From NCBI GenBank assembly GCA_965221465.1, contig OZ244892.1:434001-498000 (forward strand): 64,000 nucleotides of DNA, written 5' to 3'. Position 1 is the first letter of the stretch. Each line of letters starts with the position of its first letter. The notes beneath the pieces are model-generated. The model made no database searches. It saw nothing but the letters and a program-made list of their open reading frames with translations, and was not told the DNA's origin. Source of the DNA: Azophilus sp965221465 (lineage in GTDB: Bacteria > Pseudomonadota > Gammaproteobacteria > Pseudomonadales > Azotimanducaceae). Positions 41,776-50,415 of the stretch are shown here, piece after piece. Made by a program: the position numbers and the translations under genes.

Positions 41776-43155
41776 TCAGAAGCTCGCATTCTTCGGCGTG
41801 CGCGGGAAGGGAATGACGTCGCGAATGTTGTCCATGCCGGTCATGTACAGCACCAGGCGTTCGAGACCCAGCCCGAAGCCCGCGTGGGGCACGGTGCCGT
41901 AGCGGCGCAGGTCGCGGTACCACCAGAGTTCGTCGCTCGAGCCCTGCTCGGCAAGGCGTTCGTCCAGGACCGCCAGCCGTTCCTCGCGCTGGCTGCCCCC
42001 GACGATCTCGCCGACCCCCGGGACCAGGACATCCATGGCGGCAACCGTGCGGCCGTCGTCGTTTAACCGCATGTAGAACGCCTTGATGGACTTCGGGTAG
42101 TTCATCACGACCACCGGGCCGCGAACGTACTCTTCGGTCAGCCAGCGTTCGTGCTCGGTCTGGAGGTCGAGCCCCCATTCGACGGGAAACTCGAAACGCC
42201 GACCCGAATTCTCGAGGGCCTCGATGGCGGTGGTGTAATCCATGCGCACGAACTCGCTGTCGATGACCTGGTTGAGGCGGTTGACGGTCTCCGCGTCGAT
42301 ATGCCGTTCGAAGAATTGCATGTCTTCCGGGCAGCATTCCAGCACGTCCCGGCTCAACGACTTGAGGAAATCTTCGGCGAGATCGGCCAGATCGTCGAGG
42401 TCGGCGAAGGCAATCTCGGGCTCGATCATCCAGAATTCCGCCAGGTGGCGGCTGGTGTTGGAGTTCTCGGCGCGGAAGGTCGGGCCGAAAGTGTAGACCT
42501 TCGACAGGGCGCAGGCGTAGCTTTCCACGTTCAGTTGCCCCGAAACCGTCAGCCAGGTTTCCTCGCCGAAGAAATCCTGTTCGAATCCGGAATCATGATG
42601 CGCCGCATCCAGGGTCGACACGCGGAACAGCTCGCCCGCCCCCTCGCAGTCGTTGGCGGTGATGATCGGGGTGTTGACCCAGAGAAAACCCCGTTCCTGA
42701 AAGTAGCGGTGCACGGCCCGGGCAATACCATTGCGGACTCTTGCGACGGCGCCGAAGGTGTTGGTGCGTGGGCGCAGATGGGCGACGGACCGCAGGTACT
42801 CGAAGGTGTGCCGTTTCTTGGCGATGGGATAGGACTCCGGATCGTCGACCCAGCCGACGACTTCCACGGCACCGGCCCGGATTTCCCGATCCTGATTCCG
42901 GCCCCGGGATTCCACCAGCTCACCCCGGATGCGAACGGCGCAACCGGCGCTGAGCGCTTCGATCTCGGAGGCATAGTTCGGCAGCGCGGCATCGACCACC
43001 GCTTGCAGACTGTCGAAACAGGAGCCGTCATGAACGTGAACGAACGAGAAACCGCCTTTGGAACTGCGTCGCGAGCGCACCCAGCCCTCGATGCAGACTT
43101 CAGTGCCGGGAGGGATTTCATGGTGCAGGATCGAACGAATGGAATGTGGCGTCAT
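41776..43155 (-). CDS. asnS: Asparaginyl-tRNA synthetase
   Basis: A 459-residue class IIb synthetase. It has an N-terminal OB fold for the anticodon (EVCIEGWVRSRRSSKGGFSF), motif 2 region TFGPTFRAENSNTSRHLAEF and motif 3 GFGLGLERLVLYMTGMDNIR. Asn-type rather than Asp-type features include WMIEPEIAF. It charges tRNA-Asn directly. The ATG at 43155 gives the family length; the frame extends further upstream without homology. Divergent from the DUF4389 gene. Confidence 0.97.
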   Translation of the reverse strand: MTPHSIRSILHHEIPPGTEVCIEGWVRSRRSSKGGFSFVHVHDGSCFDSLQAVVDAALPNYASEIEALSAGCAVRIRGELVESRGRNQDREIRAGAVEVVGWVDDPESYPIAKKRHTFEYLRSVAHLRPRTNTFGAVARVRNGIARAVHRYFQERGFLWVNTPIITANDCEGAGELFRVSTLDAAHHDSGFEQDFFGEETWLTVSGQLNVESYACALSKVYTFGPTFRAENSNTSRHLAEFWMIEPEIAFADLDDLADLAEDFLKSLSRDVLECCPEDMQFFERHIDAETVNRLNQVIDSEFVRMDYTTAIEALENSGRRFEFPVEWGLDLQTEHERWLTEEYVRGPVVVMNYPKSIKAFYMRLNDDGRTVAAMDVLVPGVGEIVGGSQREERLAVLDERLAEQGSSDELWWYRDLRRYGTVPHAGFGLGLERLVLYMTGMDNIRDVIPFPRTPKNASF

Positions 43156-43442
43156 GGGGAACCAACTGGCGTGCAAGGCAGCTTCGCATGATAATTGATC
43201 GGGAAACGCGACGGGCGCTTCCGAAGTGTCGGCGCAGACGGGCGTTGGCGGATCGATCCGGCGGGAGCGTCTGGATTTCATGGCGCACGGTCAGGCATTT
43301 CGACCGGTTTCTGGCGAAATCGACCAAAGCCATCGGCGATATCGGCCGCTCGTCGGTCGAATCGACAGGCCACGCGGCCGGAAAACCGGTTGGCATCGAT
43401 CTTGCTGCATGGGTTACAGGCAACTTTTGGATGAAATGGATC

Positions 43443-43790
43443 ATGGAAGACCGAATCAAGGAACGACTGGCCCGGCGCCCGGTGTGGGTGCGGGCCATTT
43501 TCATGGTGTTCTTCGCGATAGCCTACGGGGTCGCCGAGTTGGTGGTCTGGGCAGTGGTGATCGTTCAGTTCTTTTTCGTGCTGTTCACCGGACGCACCAA
43601 CGAGCAACTGCTTCGTTTCGGCAACAACCTGAGTGCTTACATCTACCGATTGCTCAAGTACCTGACGTTCAACTCCGAATCCCAACCCTTTCCGTTCTCG
43701 GACTGGCCGGACGAGGCGGTGGCCGAAAGCCCCTGGACGGAGGAGGCCGAGACCGCAGCGGGGCCGGCGGGCGAGTCGGGCAAGGACTGA
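43443..43790 (+). CDS. DUF4389 domain membrane protein
   Basis: A 115-residue protein starting MEDRIKERLARRPVWVRAIF (an ATG 12 bases earlier is possible). Two helices follow, with the family pattern GVAELVVWAVVIVQFFFVLF, then GRTNEQLLRFGNNLSAYIYR and LKYLTFNSESQPFPFSDWP, the hallmark of DUF4389 lipase-associated or envelope proteins in gammaproteobacteria. The acidic tail is variable. The function is unknown. A partial R1 element follows the gene. Confidence 0.88.
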   Translation: MEDRIKERLARRPVWVRAIFMVFFAIAYGVAELVVWAVVIVQFFFVLFTGRTNEQLLRFGNNLSAYIYRLLKYLTFNSESQPFPFSDWPDEAVAESPWTEEAETAAGPAGESGKD

Positions 43791-43829
43791 CGGGAAACCG
43801 ACCACACGCGTTCGCGAACGAACATTGCG

Positions 43830-43912
43830 AGTTTCGAGGCCGACGCGCCCGGACGACGACGTTCAGGGAACTACGGCTCACCGGGAGAGAACCGGTGTGC
43901 GGTGCGTGCATA
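43830..43912 (+). repeat. Dispersed hairpin element R1, copy D (left part only)
   Basis: Only the left part is present: degenerate CGAGGCCGACGCGCCCGGAC and then GGGAGAGAACCGGTGTGCGG-TGCGTGCATACG. Similarity stops before the second stem arm, close to the 3' end of the GNAT gene on the other strand. It therefore cannot form the hairpin. Confidence 0.7.
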
Positions 43913-43948
43913 CGACTCGCCGAATGGCGTTGTCAGGGGCCGTGCTCG

Positions 43949-45127
43949 TTAGTCGATTCCCCGAATGGCGTCCAGTTCGACGCCGGACTTGAACGGGCTG
44001 TGCCGCTCGATCCAGTCGATGTCCTGTTGGACGTGATGGCGTTCCTTGTCGAGAAAACGGGCCACGGCGGCGCGCAGCCCGGAATCGCGAATCCAGTGGG
44101 CGCTGTAGGTCGCCTGGGGCAGATATCCCCTTGCCACCTTGTGGGGGCCCTGGGCGCCGGCCTCGACCCGCGCCAGCTTGTGGGCAATGGCGAAATCGAT
44201 GGCCTGGTAATAGCAGGCCTCGAAGTGCAGGAAGCGGTGATCCTCGATGCATCCCCAGTTGCGCCCATAGAGCGCGTCGCTGCCGATGAAGTTCAGTGCG
44301 CCGGCGATCGGGCGGCCGTCGCGGGAACACATGACGAGCAAGGTGTGCTCCGCCATCGAATCGTTGATCCGGCTGAAAAACTCCCGGGTCAGGTACGGCG
44401 AACCCCACTTCCTCGAGCCGGTGTCGAGATAGAAGCGGTAGAAGGCGTCCCAGTGCGCCTCGGTCAGGTCGGCGCCCGTGAACCACTCCACGTCGATGCC
44501 GGCTGCCAGGGCATCGCGCCGTTCGCGGCGCAGGTTCTTGCGCTTCTTCGAGGAAAGGTCGGCCAGGAACTCGTCGAAGGTGGTGTAGCCCGGGTTGTGC
44601 CAATGGAACTGCTGGTCCATGCGCCGGAGATATCCTGCCTCGCCCGCCAACCGCCACTGGGTTTCGGGCATGAACGTGAAGTGCAGGGACGAGACGCCGG
44701 CCTGTTCGGCAACCTGAGCGCTGGCTCCGAGCAGGGCGCGCTCGATTTCCGCGTCGCCGCTGGGGGAAAGCAGCCGCCTGCCGGTGGCCGGGGTGAACGG
44801 TACGCTGCCCTGCAGCTTGGGGTAATAGGTGCCGCCGGCACGCTGCCAGGCATCCGCCCAGGCGTAATCGAAGACGTACTCTCCCTGGGAATGCCCCTTG
44901 ACGTACATGGGGACGATGCCGAGCACGTCCCCCTGCTCTTCGAGCACCAGGTGGAAGGGTTTCCAACCGGTGCGCGCCGTGGCGCTGCCGCTGGCCTCCA
45001 GCGCGTGCAGGAAACTGTGGCTGAGGAACGGGTTGAACGGCGCACCGGGAGGATTAGCGCACCGGTCCCAGGTTTGCGGCTCGATCTCGTCGATGCCATT
45101 CAGGATGCGAGCCGAACGTGCCACCAT
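43949..45127 (-). CDS. FemAB-like GNAT family N-acyltransferase (peptidogalycan type)
   Basis: A 392-residue protein of the family once called peptidogalycan biosynthesis/recognition (PF04339). Typical segments are NPFLSHSFLHALEASGSA, DYAWADAWQRAGGTYYPKLQ, SSKKRKNLRRERR and GRNWGCIEDHRFLHFEACYY, with the C-terminal RGYLPQATYSAHW. The fold is a double GNAT domain. Members are presumed aminoacyl- or acetyltransferases, but the substrate is unproven. Repeat R1 copies lie on both sides of the gene (D downstream, E upstream). Confidence 0.9.
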   Translation of the reverse strand: MVARSARILNGIDEIEPQTWDRCANPPGAPFNPFLSHSFLHALEASGSATARTGWKPFHLVLEEQGDVLGIVPMYVKGHSQGEYVFDYAWADAWQRAGGTYYPKLQGSVPFTPATGRRLLSPSGDAEIERALLGASAQVAEQAGVSSLHFTFMPETQWRLAGEAGYLRRMDQQFHWHNPGYTTFDEFLADLSSKKRKNLRRERRDALAAGIDVEWFTGADLTEAHWDAFYRFYLDTGSRKWGSPYLTREFFSRINDSMAEHTLLVMCSRDGRPIAGALNFIGSDALYGRNWGCIEDHRFLHFEACYYQAIDFAIAHKLARVEAGAQGPHKVARGYLPQATYSAHWIRDSGLRAAVARFLDKERHHVQQDIDWIERHSPFKSGVELDAIRGID

Positions 45128-45225
45128 GATGCCGACACCCTAACACGGGGGAAAGCCGATGCATGCCACGCCTGGACGAGCAGACGGCCCCGCAAGCTCG
45201 CCAACTTGCGTCGGCGGGGGGATGA

Positions 45226-45487
45226 CTTTCATGGAACACTTTTTCCAATCAATTGATTTTGTTGAATTCGTTAACGTGGGGGACCATTCCTGCGATCCAG
45301 CTCCGAGAACCGGCATGCGGTACGCGCATCCGGCACGCCAAGCGGACCTGCTTACCGCTACGATGGGCGCAAGCACGAGCTCTAAAGGTGCCGGATACGC
45401 GCACCGCACACCGATTCTCTCCCAGCGGCTGTCAGGTGGTCCTTGCGCGTTGTCGTCCCGGCGCGCCGGGTTCGAAAGTTGCATACG
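45226..45487 (-). repeat. Dispersed hairpin element R1, copy E
   Basis: The only inverted copy. Read on the minus strand it has ATGCAACTTTCGAACCCGGC, the first arm GAGAATCGGTGTGCGGTGCG, the second arm GTACCGCATGCCGGTTCTC, an AT-rich tail and GTGTTCCATGAAAG. In the stem a T-A pair of copies A-C is a C-G pair here (both partners changed), while other changes keep G-T pairing. It occupies most of the 480-base gap between the GNAT gene and the adaptor gene. No gene is seen in the rest. Confidence 0.9.
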
Positions 45488-45607
45488 GTGAACGCGGTCG
45501 CACCCATCCGCGATGATAGAAAGCGGAAAGGCTTGCAAGTCGTGCAAAATCCGTGAGCGCGCCGTTCCCTGCTACACTGAAGAGCTTGAACTCCGGGACG
45601 CGCCGCA

Positions 45608-46867
45608 ATGGCCCGAGAATCGCATTCCGACAAGCGAGCCCTGCTGGAACAGCTTCGCATCGACCGTTCCGAAGCCCCGGATTCGGCAGCGCGGCCGTTG
45701 AAGTGGTTCCTGCTGATTGCGCTGGTCGGCGGGGCGGCGTTCGTGCTCTGGTTTTTCGAGCTTCCCGGCGAGGCAGGGGCGCCGCCGGTCAGAACGGCAT
45801 TGGCGCAGGCTGCGCCGGCGACATCCTCCGGACCGAGCGTGCTCGACGCGACGGGTTACGTGGTCGCACGTCGCCAGGCGACAGTGAGCAGCAAGGCAAC
45901 CGGCAAGGTGGTCGAGGTGTTGATCGAGGAGGGAGTCGTGGTCGAGCAGGGCCAACTGCTCGCCAGGCTCGACGACAGCATTCCCCGCGCACAACTGGAA
46001 TTGGAGCAGTCCCGGCTCGAAGCCGCTCGTCGCTATCGTCGGGAACTCGATGTCGAACTCAGGCAGGCGCAACTGGACCTCGAACGCACCGAGGAGTTGA
46101 CCGGGCTGCAGTTGGCGAGCCAGGCGGACCTCGACCGCAACCGGCTTTCCGTCGAGGGCCTCCTGGCACGCATTCACAGCGCACAGCAGGATATCGCCGT
46201 GGCCGAGCGCAATGTCGCCGTGCACCGCCGCATTGTCGAGGACATGGAGATTCGCGCACCCTTTGCGGGCATTGTCGTCGCCAAGGCGGCACAGCCCGGC
46301 GAAATGATCTCGCCCGTATCTGCCGGGGGCGGCTTCACCCGCACCGGCATCTGCACGATCGTCGACATGGGCTCGCTGGAAGTGGAAGTGGATGTCAACG
46401 AGGCCTACATCAACCGCGTCTACGGCGGTCAGCCGGTACGGGTGGCGTTGAATGCCTATCCGCAGGACGGCTACGCAGCGGCGGTGATCGCGATCATCCC
46501 GGCGGCAGACCGCAACAAGGCCACCGTTCGCGTGCGTATCGGCTTTGTCGAACGCGACGAGCGGGTGTTGCCGGACATGGGTGTGCGCGTTGCGTTCCTG
46601 GAAGAGCAAGCGGACGCCGGGCCGGTGGAGCGGCCGGGCGGCGTTCTGGTGCCCGGCGCAGCCATTGCCGAAGACGGTGAGGGCGCGTACGTGATGGTTG
46701 TCGACGGCGATCGAGTGGTGCGACGCGACATCGTTCGGGGCGATGTGCAGGGCGGCCGTGTGCTGGTTCGCCGGGGCCTCGATACCGGAGAGCGGGTTGT
46801 TGCGGACGTGACGGAAGCACTGCTGGCGGGCCTGGCCGACGGCATGAGCGTCTCCCTGGAGAACTGA
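45608..46867 (+). CDS. HlyD/MacA-type periplasmic adaptor
   Basis: A 419-residue membrane-fusion protein with an N-terminal anchor (LKWFLLIALVGGAAFVLWFF). The lipoyl halves are VLDATGYVVARRQATVSSKA and EIRAPFAGIVVAKAAQPGEM, separated by a coiled-coil hairpin (about 125-200), then the beta-barrel VEVDVNEAYINRVYGGQPV. It probably joins the ABC ATPase and permeases downstream in a MacAB-like export machine. The ABC operon begins about 185 bases later, beyond a deleted R1 copy. An outer-membrane factor is not encoded here. Confidence 0.9.
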   Translation: MARESHSDKRALLEQLRIDRSEAPDSAARPLKWFLLIALVGGAAFVLWFFELPGEAGAPPVRTALAQAAPATSSGPSVLDATGYVVARRQATVSSKATGKVVEVLIEEGVVVEQGQLLARLDDSIPRAQLELEQSRLEAARRYRRELDVELRQAQLDLERTEELTGLQLASQADLDRNRLSVEGLLARIHSAQQDIAVAERNVAVHRRIVEDMEIRAPFAGIVVAKAAQPGEMISPVSAGGGFTRTGICTIVDMGSLEVEVDVNEAYINRVYGGQPVRVALNAYPQDGYAAAVIAIIPAADRNKATVRVRIGFVERDERVLPDMGVRVAFLEEQADAGPVERPGGVLVPGAAIAEDGEGAYVMVVDGDRVVRRDIVRGDVQGGRVLVRRGLDTGERVVADVTEALLAGLADGMSVSLEN

Positions 46868-46871
46868 TGGG

Positions 46872-47026
46872 CGCGCCCGGACGATGACGCTGATGGAATA
46901 TATGCAATGCTGGGAGAGAGCAGATGCACGTACCGTATACCTGCTCTCGGTGCCGGATCGAAGGTAAGCTTTCCTTGGTTCGTGAATTGAATGAAGTCAA
47001 TTACTTGGAAAAAGTGTTCATGAAAG
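46872..47026 (+). repeat. Dispersed hairpin element R1, copy F (internally deleted)
   Basis: Left and right parts are joined with the loop region missing. The stem is reduced to GAGAGCAGAT...ATACCTGCTCTC. Compared with other copies, two base pairs have changed on both sides (A-T to G-C and C-G to A-T), so pairing is kept. The tail TTGGAAAAAGTGTTCATGAAAG is intact and ends 25 bases before the ABC ATPase start. Confidence 0.85.
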
Positions 47027-47051
47027 GCTTAGTGCAAGGAGAGGGTTCGTT

Positions 47052-47732
47052 ATGGCTTTGGTGAACTGCCGAGCGGTCGAGAAGAACTTTGTCAAGGGCA
47101 GGGAGACTGTGGAGGTCTTGACGGGCATCGACCTCCAAATCGACGAGGGCGACTTTCTGGCTCTGATGGGTCCGTCCGGGTCGGGCAAGACGACCCTGTT
47201 GAACCTGATCGGCGGACTCGATCATCCCACCGCGGGGGCCGTGGAAGTAGGTGGCCGGGCGCTGCACGACATGAGCGGCCGACAGCTTGCCGGATGGCGC
47301 TCCGAAAACGTGGGTTTCATCTTCCAGTTCTACAACCTGTTGCCCGTGCTTAGCGCCCAGCGCAACGTCGAGCTGCCGCTCTTGCTGACCCGATTGTCAC
47401 GGAAGCAGCGGCGGCGCAACGCGGCTGCGGCGCTCGAAATCGTGGGGCTTTCGAATCGCGCCGGCCACAAGCCCGGAGAACTGTCCGGCGGCCAGCAACA
47501 GCGTGTCGCCATCGCCCGGGCCATCGTTGCCGACCCGGCGCTGCTGCTATGCGACGAACCGACCGGCGATCTCGACCGGGAGACCGCCGACGAGATTCTC
47601 GAGTTGCTGGAAACCCTGAACAACGAGCACGCCAAGACCATCGTGGTCGTCACCCACGACCCCAAGGCGGCGGAGCATGCCTCGCACACCCTTCACATGG
47701 ACAAGGGCAAACTGACCGGAGAGTCCGCATGA
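47052..47732 (+). CDS. ABC transporter ATP-binding protein (MacB/LolD type)
   Basis: A 226-residue ATPase. Walker A GPSGSGKTT, Q-loop FIFQFYNLLPVL, signature LSGGQQQR, Walker B LLLCDEPTGDLD and H-loop VVTHDPK are all intact. It belongs to the LolD/MacB/FtsE branch that powers mechanotransmission rather than transport through the membrane. AAGGAGAGGG precedes the ATG. Its stop overlaps the next start (ATGA), so the permease is translationally coupled. Confidence 0.95.
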   Translation: MALVNCRAVEKNFVKGRETVEVLTGIDLQIDEGDFLALMGPSGSGKTTLLNLIGGLDHPTAGAVEVGGRALHDMSGRQLAGWRSENVGFIFQFYNLLPVLSAQRNVELPLLLTRLSRKQRRRNAAAALEIVGLSNRAGHKPGELSGGQQQRVAIARAIVADPALLLCDEPTGDLDRETADEILELLETLNNEHAKTIVVVTHDPKAAEHASHTLHMDKGKLTGESA

Positions 47733-48889
47733 ATACGATGGGTCTCATGTGGTCGAACCTGTTTCGCCGCAAACTACGCACCGTGCTGACGCTGTTCTCG
47801 GTGCTGGTGGCCTTCCTGTTGTTCACCCTGCTCAGGACCGCAACGGTTGCATTCAGCACCGGCGGATTCAACCAGCCCGGCATCGACCGCCTGGTGGTGG
47901 CGCCCAAGTACTCGATCATCGAACCGCTGCCTGTCTCCTACCTCCGGCAGATCGAATCCGTTGCTGGCGTGGACAATGCGGCGCACGCCGACTGGTTCGG
48001 CGGCATCTACCAGGACCCGCGCAATTTCTTCCCGCAATACCCGGTGCAACCGCGGGACTGGTTCGATCTGTACCCGGAATTCGTCATCGACCCGGCCGAG
48101 CTCGAGGCCTTCGCGCGCACGCGCACCGGGGCGGTGGCGCCGGCGGAACTCGCCGCCAAATACGGGTGGAGTGTCGGCGACAGGATTCCCCTGCAGGGCC
48201 AGATTTATGCCAAGCGGGACGGGGGGCGGCTCTGGGAGTTCGATCTCGTCGGCACGTACCGCGGTCCGGAAAACGAATCTCAACCTGCGGAGTTCCTTTT
48301 CCACTACGACTACTTCAGCGAGGCCAACGAATTCGGGAAGGGCAACGTGGGCTGGTACGTGGTGCGCATCGACGATCCGGAGCGCGCGCCGGAGATCGCA
48401 AGCGCCGTCGATGCGCTGTTCGAAAACTCCCTGAACCCCACCCGGACCTCTACCGAGGCCGAATACAACCGGCAGTTCATCGAACAGGTGGGTGATATCG
48501 AATTGATGATGACGGGGATTCTCGGCGCCGTGTTTTTCACGATCCTGCTGCTCACCGGCAATACCATGGCCCAGGGATTGCGGGAGCGGGTGCCGGAACT
48601 GGCCGTGTTGAAGACCGTCGGTTTCACCGATGCCAGGGTGGCCTGGCTGATGCTCGGCGAGGCGGTGCTGTTGTGTGGCCTGGGCGCGATTCTGGGCATT
48701 GCGGCCGCATTCGGAGTGGCGCTGGCGGTCGGGCCTCAACTTGAGGATTTCTTCGGGGAGTTCAGGGTCTCGTGGTCGATCGTGGCGGCGGCGCTCGGGA
48801 TATCCTTGCTGCTCGGTCTCGCGGTCGGGGCGACGCCGTCCCTTGCCGCCCGGCGTCTGACCATCGTCGACGCGCTGCGTTCCCGTTAG
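47729..48889 (+). CDS. MacB-like ABC permease, first subunit
   Basis: A 386-residue four-helix permease with one helix near residues 20-40 (VLTLFSVLVAFLLFTLL), a large periplasmic domain (about 45-255) and three C-terminal helices (FFTILLLTGNTMAQGLRER, a FtsX-like segment, and LLLGLAVGATPSLAARR). This is the FtsX/MacB_PCD layout. It starts on the ATGA overlap with the ATPase. Probably works with the second permease at 49001 as a heterodimer. Confidence 0.9.
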   Translation: MNTMGLMWSNLFRRKLRTVLTLFSVLVAFLLFTLLRTATVAFSTGGFNQPGIDRLVVAPKYSIIEPLPVSYLRQIESVAGVDNAAHADWFGGIYQDPRNFFPQYPVQPRDWFDLYPEFVIDPAELEAFARTRTGAVAPAELAAKYGWSVGDRIPLQGQIYAKRDGGRLWEFDLVGTYRGPENESQPAEFLFHYDYFSEANEFGKGNVGWYVVRIDDPERAPEIASAVDALFENSLNPTRTSTEAEYNRQFIEQVGDIELMMTGILGAVFFTILLLTGNTMAQGLRERVPELAVLKTVGFTDARVAWLMLGEAVLLCGLGAILGIAAAFGVALAVGPQLEDFFGEFRVSWSIVAAALGISLLLGLAVGATPSLAARRLTIVDALRSR

Positions 48890-49000
48890 GGGTCTTGTGT
48901 GCGGACTCCGATGGCCGGTGGAATCCGATTTGCGCGCTGGCGCCGCTTCCGTTTCGCGCCGGCGCATCGGTACGGCTGCTTTGGAGAGTGAGGAGAATCC

Positions 49001-50164
49001 ATGCTTGGGCAGATCTTTGAAATCACCGCGATGAACCTGCGAAACCTGCCGTCGCGGCTCGGCAGTTCGTCGGTTATCGTGGTGGGCATTGCCGGGGTGG
49101 TGGGGGTGCTCGTGGCGCTGCTTGCCATGGCCGGCGGATTTCAGGCTGCGCTCGAGCGCGGCGGCGCAGCGGACCGGGCCATTGCGCTGCGCAGCGGCTC
49201 GGGCAGCGAGATGACCAGCAATCTCGGTCCGGATGCGATGAACATCGTCTCGTCGATGGAAGAGGTCGCCCGGGCGAGCGCCGAGCTTTACGTCGTGGTC
49301 GACGTGCCCAAGCGGTCCAACGGTCAGTTTGCCAATCTGGTGATACGGGGTGTGGAACAATCGGCGTTCGAGATTCGGCCGGAGGTCAGAATCGTGGACG
49401 GTCGTCCGTTCGCGCCGGGCACCCGCGAAATGATTGCGGGCCGGCGCGCTTCGGTGGAGTTTCAGGGCATCGATCTCGGCGAAACCGTTGAGTTGCGTGA
49501 CGGCGAATGGACGATCACGGGGTTGTTCGAGGCCAATGGTTCTGCCTACGAAAGCGAGCTCTGGTCGGATCTCTCCGTCGCGCAGTCGGCATTCCGGCGC
49601 GGCGGAACTGCCCAGTCCATGCGCATTCAGGTGGGCTCTCCGGCCGACATCGAATCGCTCGCTGCGCGGGTGCAGGACGACCCGCGTCTCGACATGGAAG
49701 TGATCGGCGAAAAGGAATTCTTCAGCGGCCAGTCCGATGCCATGAGCGGCCTGATTCGGGGGTTCGGCTACACCGTGGCCACGATCATGGCGGTCGGCGC
49801 CGTGTTTGCGGCGCTGAACGCCATGTACACCGCGGTATCGGTGCGAACGGTCGAAATCGCAACCCTGCGGGCGCTGGGTTTCGGGGGGGTTCCCGTGGTC
49901 TTGTCTGTCATTGTCGAGGCCCTGGGCCTCGGTGTTCTGGGGGGCCTGCTCGGCAGTGCGGTCGCCTATTTCGGATTCAACGGCTTTACCGTTTCGACGC
50001 TGAATCAGGAGTCCTTTTCCCAGGTCGCTTTCGACTTTGCCGTCACCCCCGAACTGCTGATGTCGGGGGTGACCTGGGCGCTTACGCTGGGGTTGCTCGG
50101 CGGCCTGTTTCCAGCCGTGCGCGCGGCACGCCTGCCCATCACGACGGCATTGCGGGGCGACTAG
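49001..50164 (+). CDS. MacB-like ABC permease, second subunit
   Basis: A 387-residue FtsX-type permease with the same plan: N-terminal helix (SSVIVVGIAGVVGVLVALLA), a periplasmic domain of about 220 residues, and three helices near the end (TVATIMAVGAVFAALNAMYT, ALGLGVLGGLLGSAVAYFG, LTLGLLGGLFPAVRAARLP). It begins 111 bases after the first permease with GAGGAG upstream. Two unlike permeases plus one ATPase and one adaptor suggest a LolCDE- or MacAB-like exporter. Ends next to the boundary of the accessory island. Confidence 0.9.
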   Translation: MLGQIFEITAMNLRNLPSRLGSSSVIVVGIAGVVGVLVALLAMAGGFQAALERGGAADRAIALRSGSGSEMTSNLGPDAMNIVSSMEEVARASAELYVVVDVPKRSNGQFANLVIRGVEQSAFEIRPEVRIVDGRPFAPGTREMIAGRRASVEFQGIDLGETVELRDGEWTITGLFEANGSAYESELWSDLSVAQSAFRRGGTAQSMRIQVGSPADIESLAARVQDDPRLDMEVIGEKEFFSGQSDAMSGLIRGFGYTVATIMAVGAVFAALNAMYTAVSVRTVEIATLRALGFGGVPVVLSVIVEALGLGVLGGLLGSAVAYFGFNGFTVSTLNQESFSQVAFDFAVTPELLMSGVTWALTLGLLGGLFPAVRAARLPITTALRGD

Positions 50165-50260
50165 CCCGGATGTCTCGGTGTGCCGTGCAAAGGTGCACAA
50201 CCTTAGTGGGTACGAATCCCACCCGGCAACAGTCGTTCCAGCCGGTAGCAATCGCGCAAA

Positions 50261-50394
50261 GGAATAATAACCGCGCGAAACTTGGCGATCTGCAAGTATG
50301 GCGATGGAGAGTTCGCGGAAATTCAACGTGATCAGGCTGGGCATCCGCCGGTCGCTATGGGTGAAACAAGGCGATCGAGGGTGTGGAGCGGCGC
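50261..50394 (-). mobile_element. IS91-associated end sequence, left copy (R5)
   Basis: About 134 bases match 63026-63159 in roughly nine positions of ten and in the same orientation. In the right copy this sequence continues from an IS91-family transposase reading frame, so I take it as the transposon's terminal segment. Here the transposase part is missing and the segment abuts the start of the P450 fragment. The stretch 50165-50260 holds a small hairpin (GTGGG-TACGAAT-CCCAC) but no gene. Confidence 0.75.
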
Positions 50395-50415
50395 AATCGA
50401 TGCCCAGTGGCGCGC

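Noticed and set aside
50183..50222. A tRNA-like T-arm (GTGGG-TACGAAT-CCCAC) with an adjacent hairpin
   Set aside because: No acceptor stem, D-arm or anticodon arm can be drawn around it, so it is not a tRNA. It might belong to a mobile element or intron, but nothing supports a specific identity.
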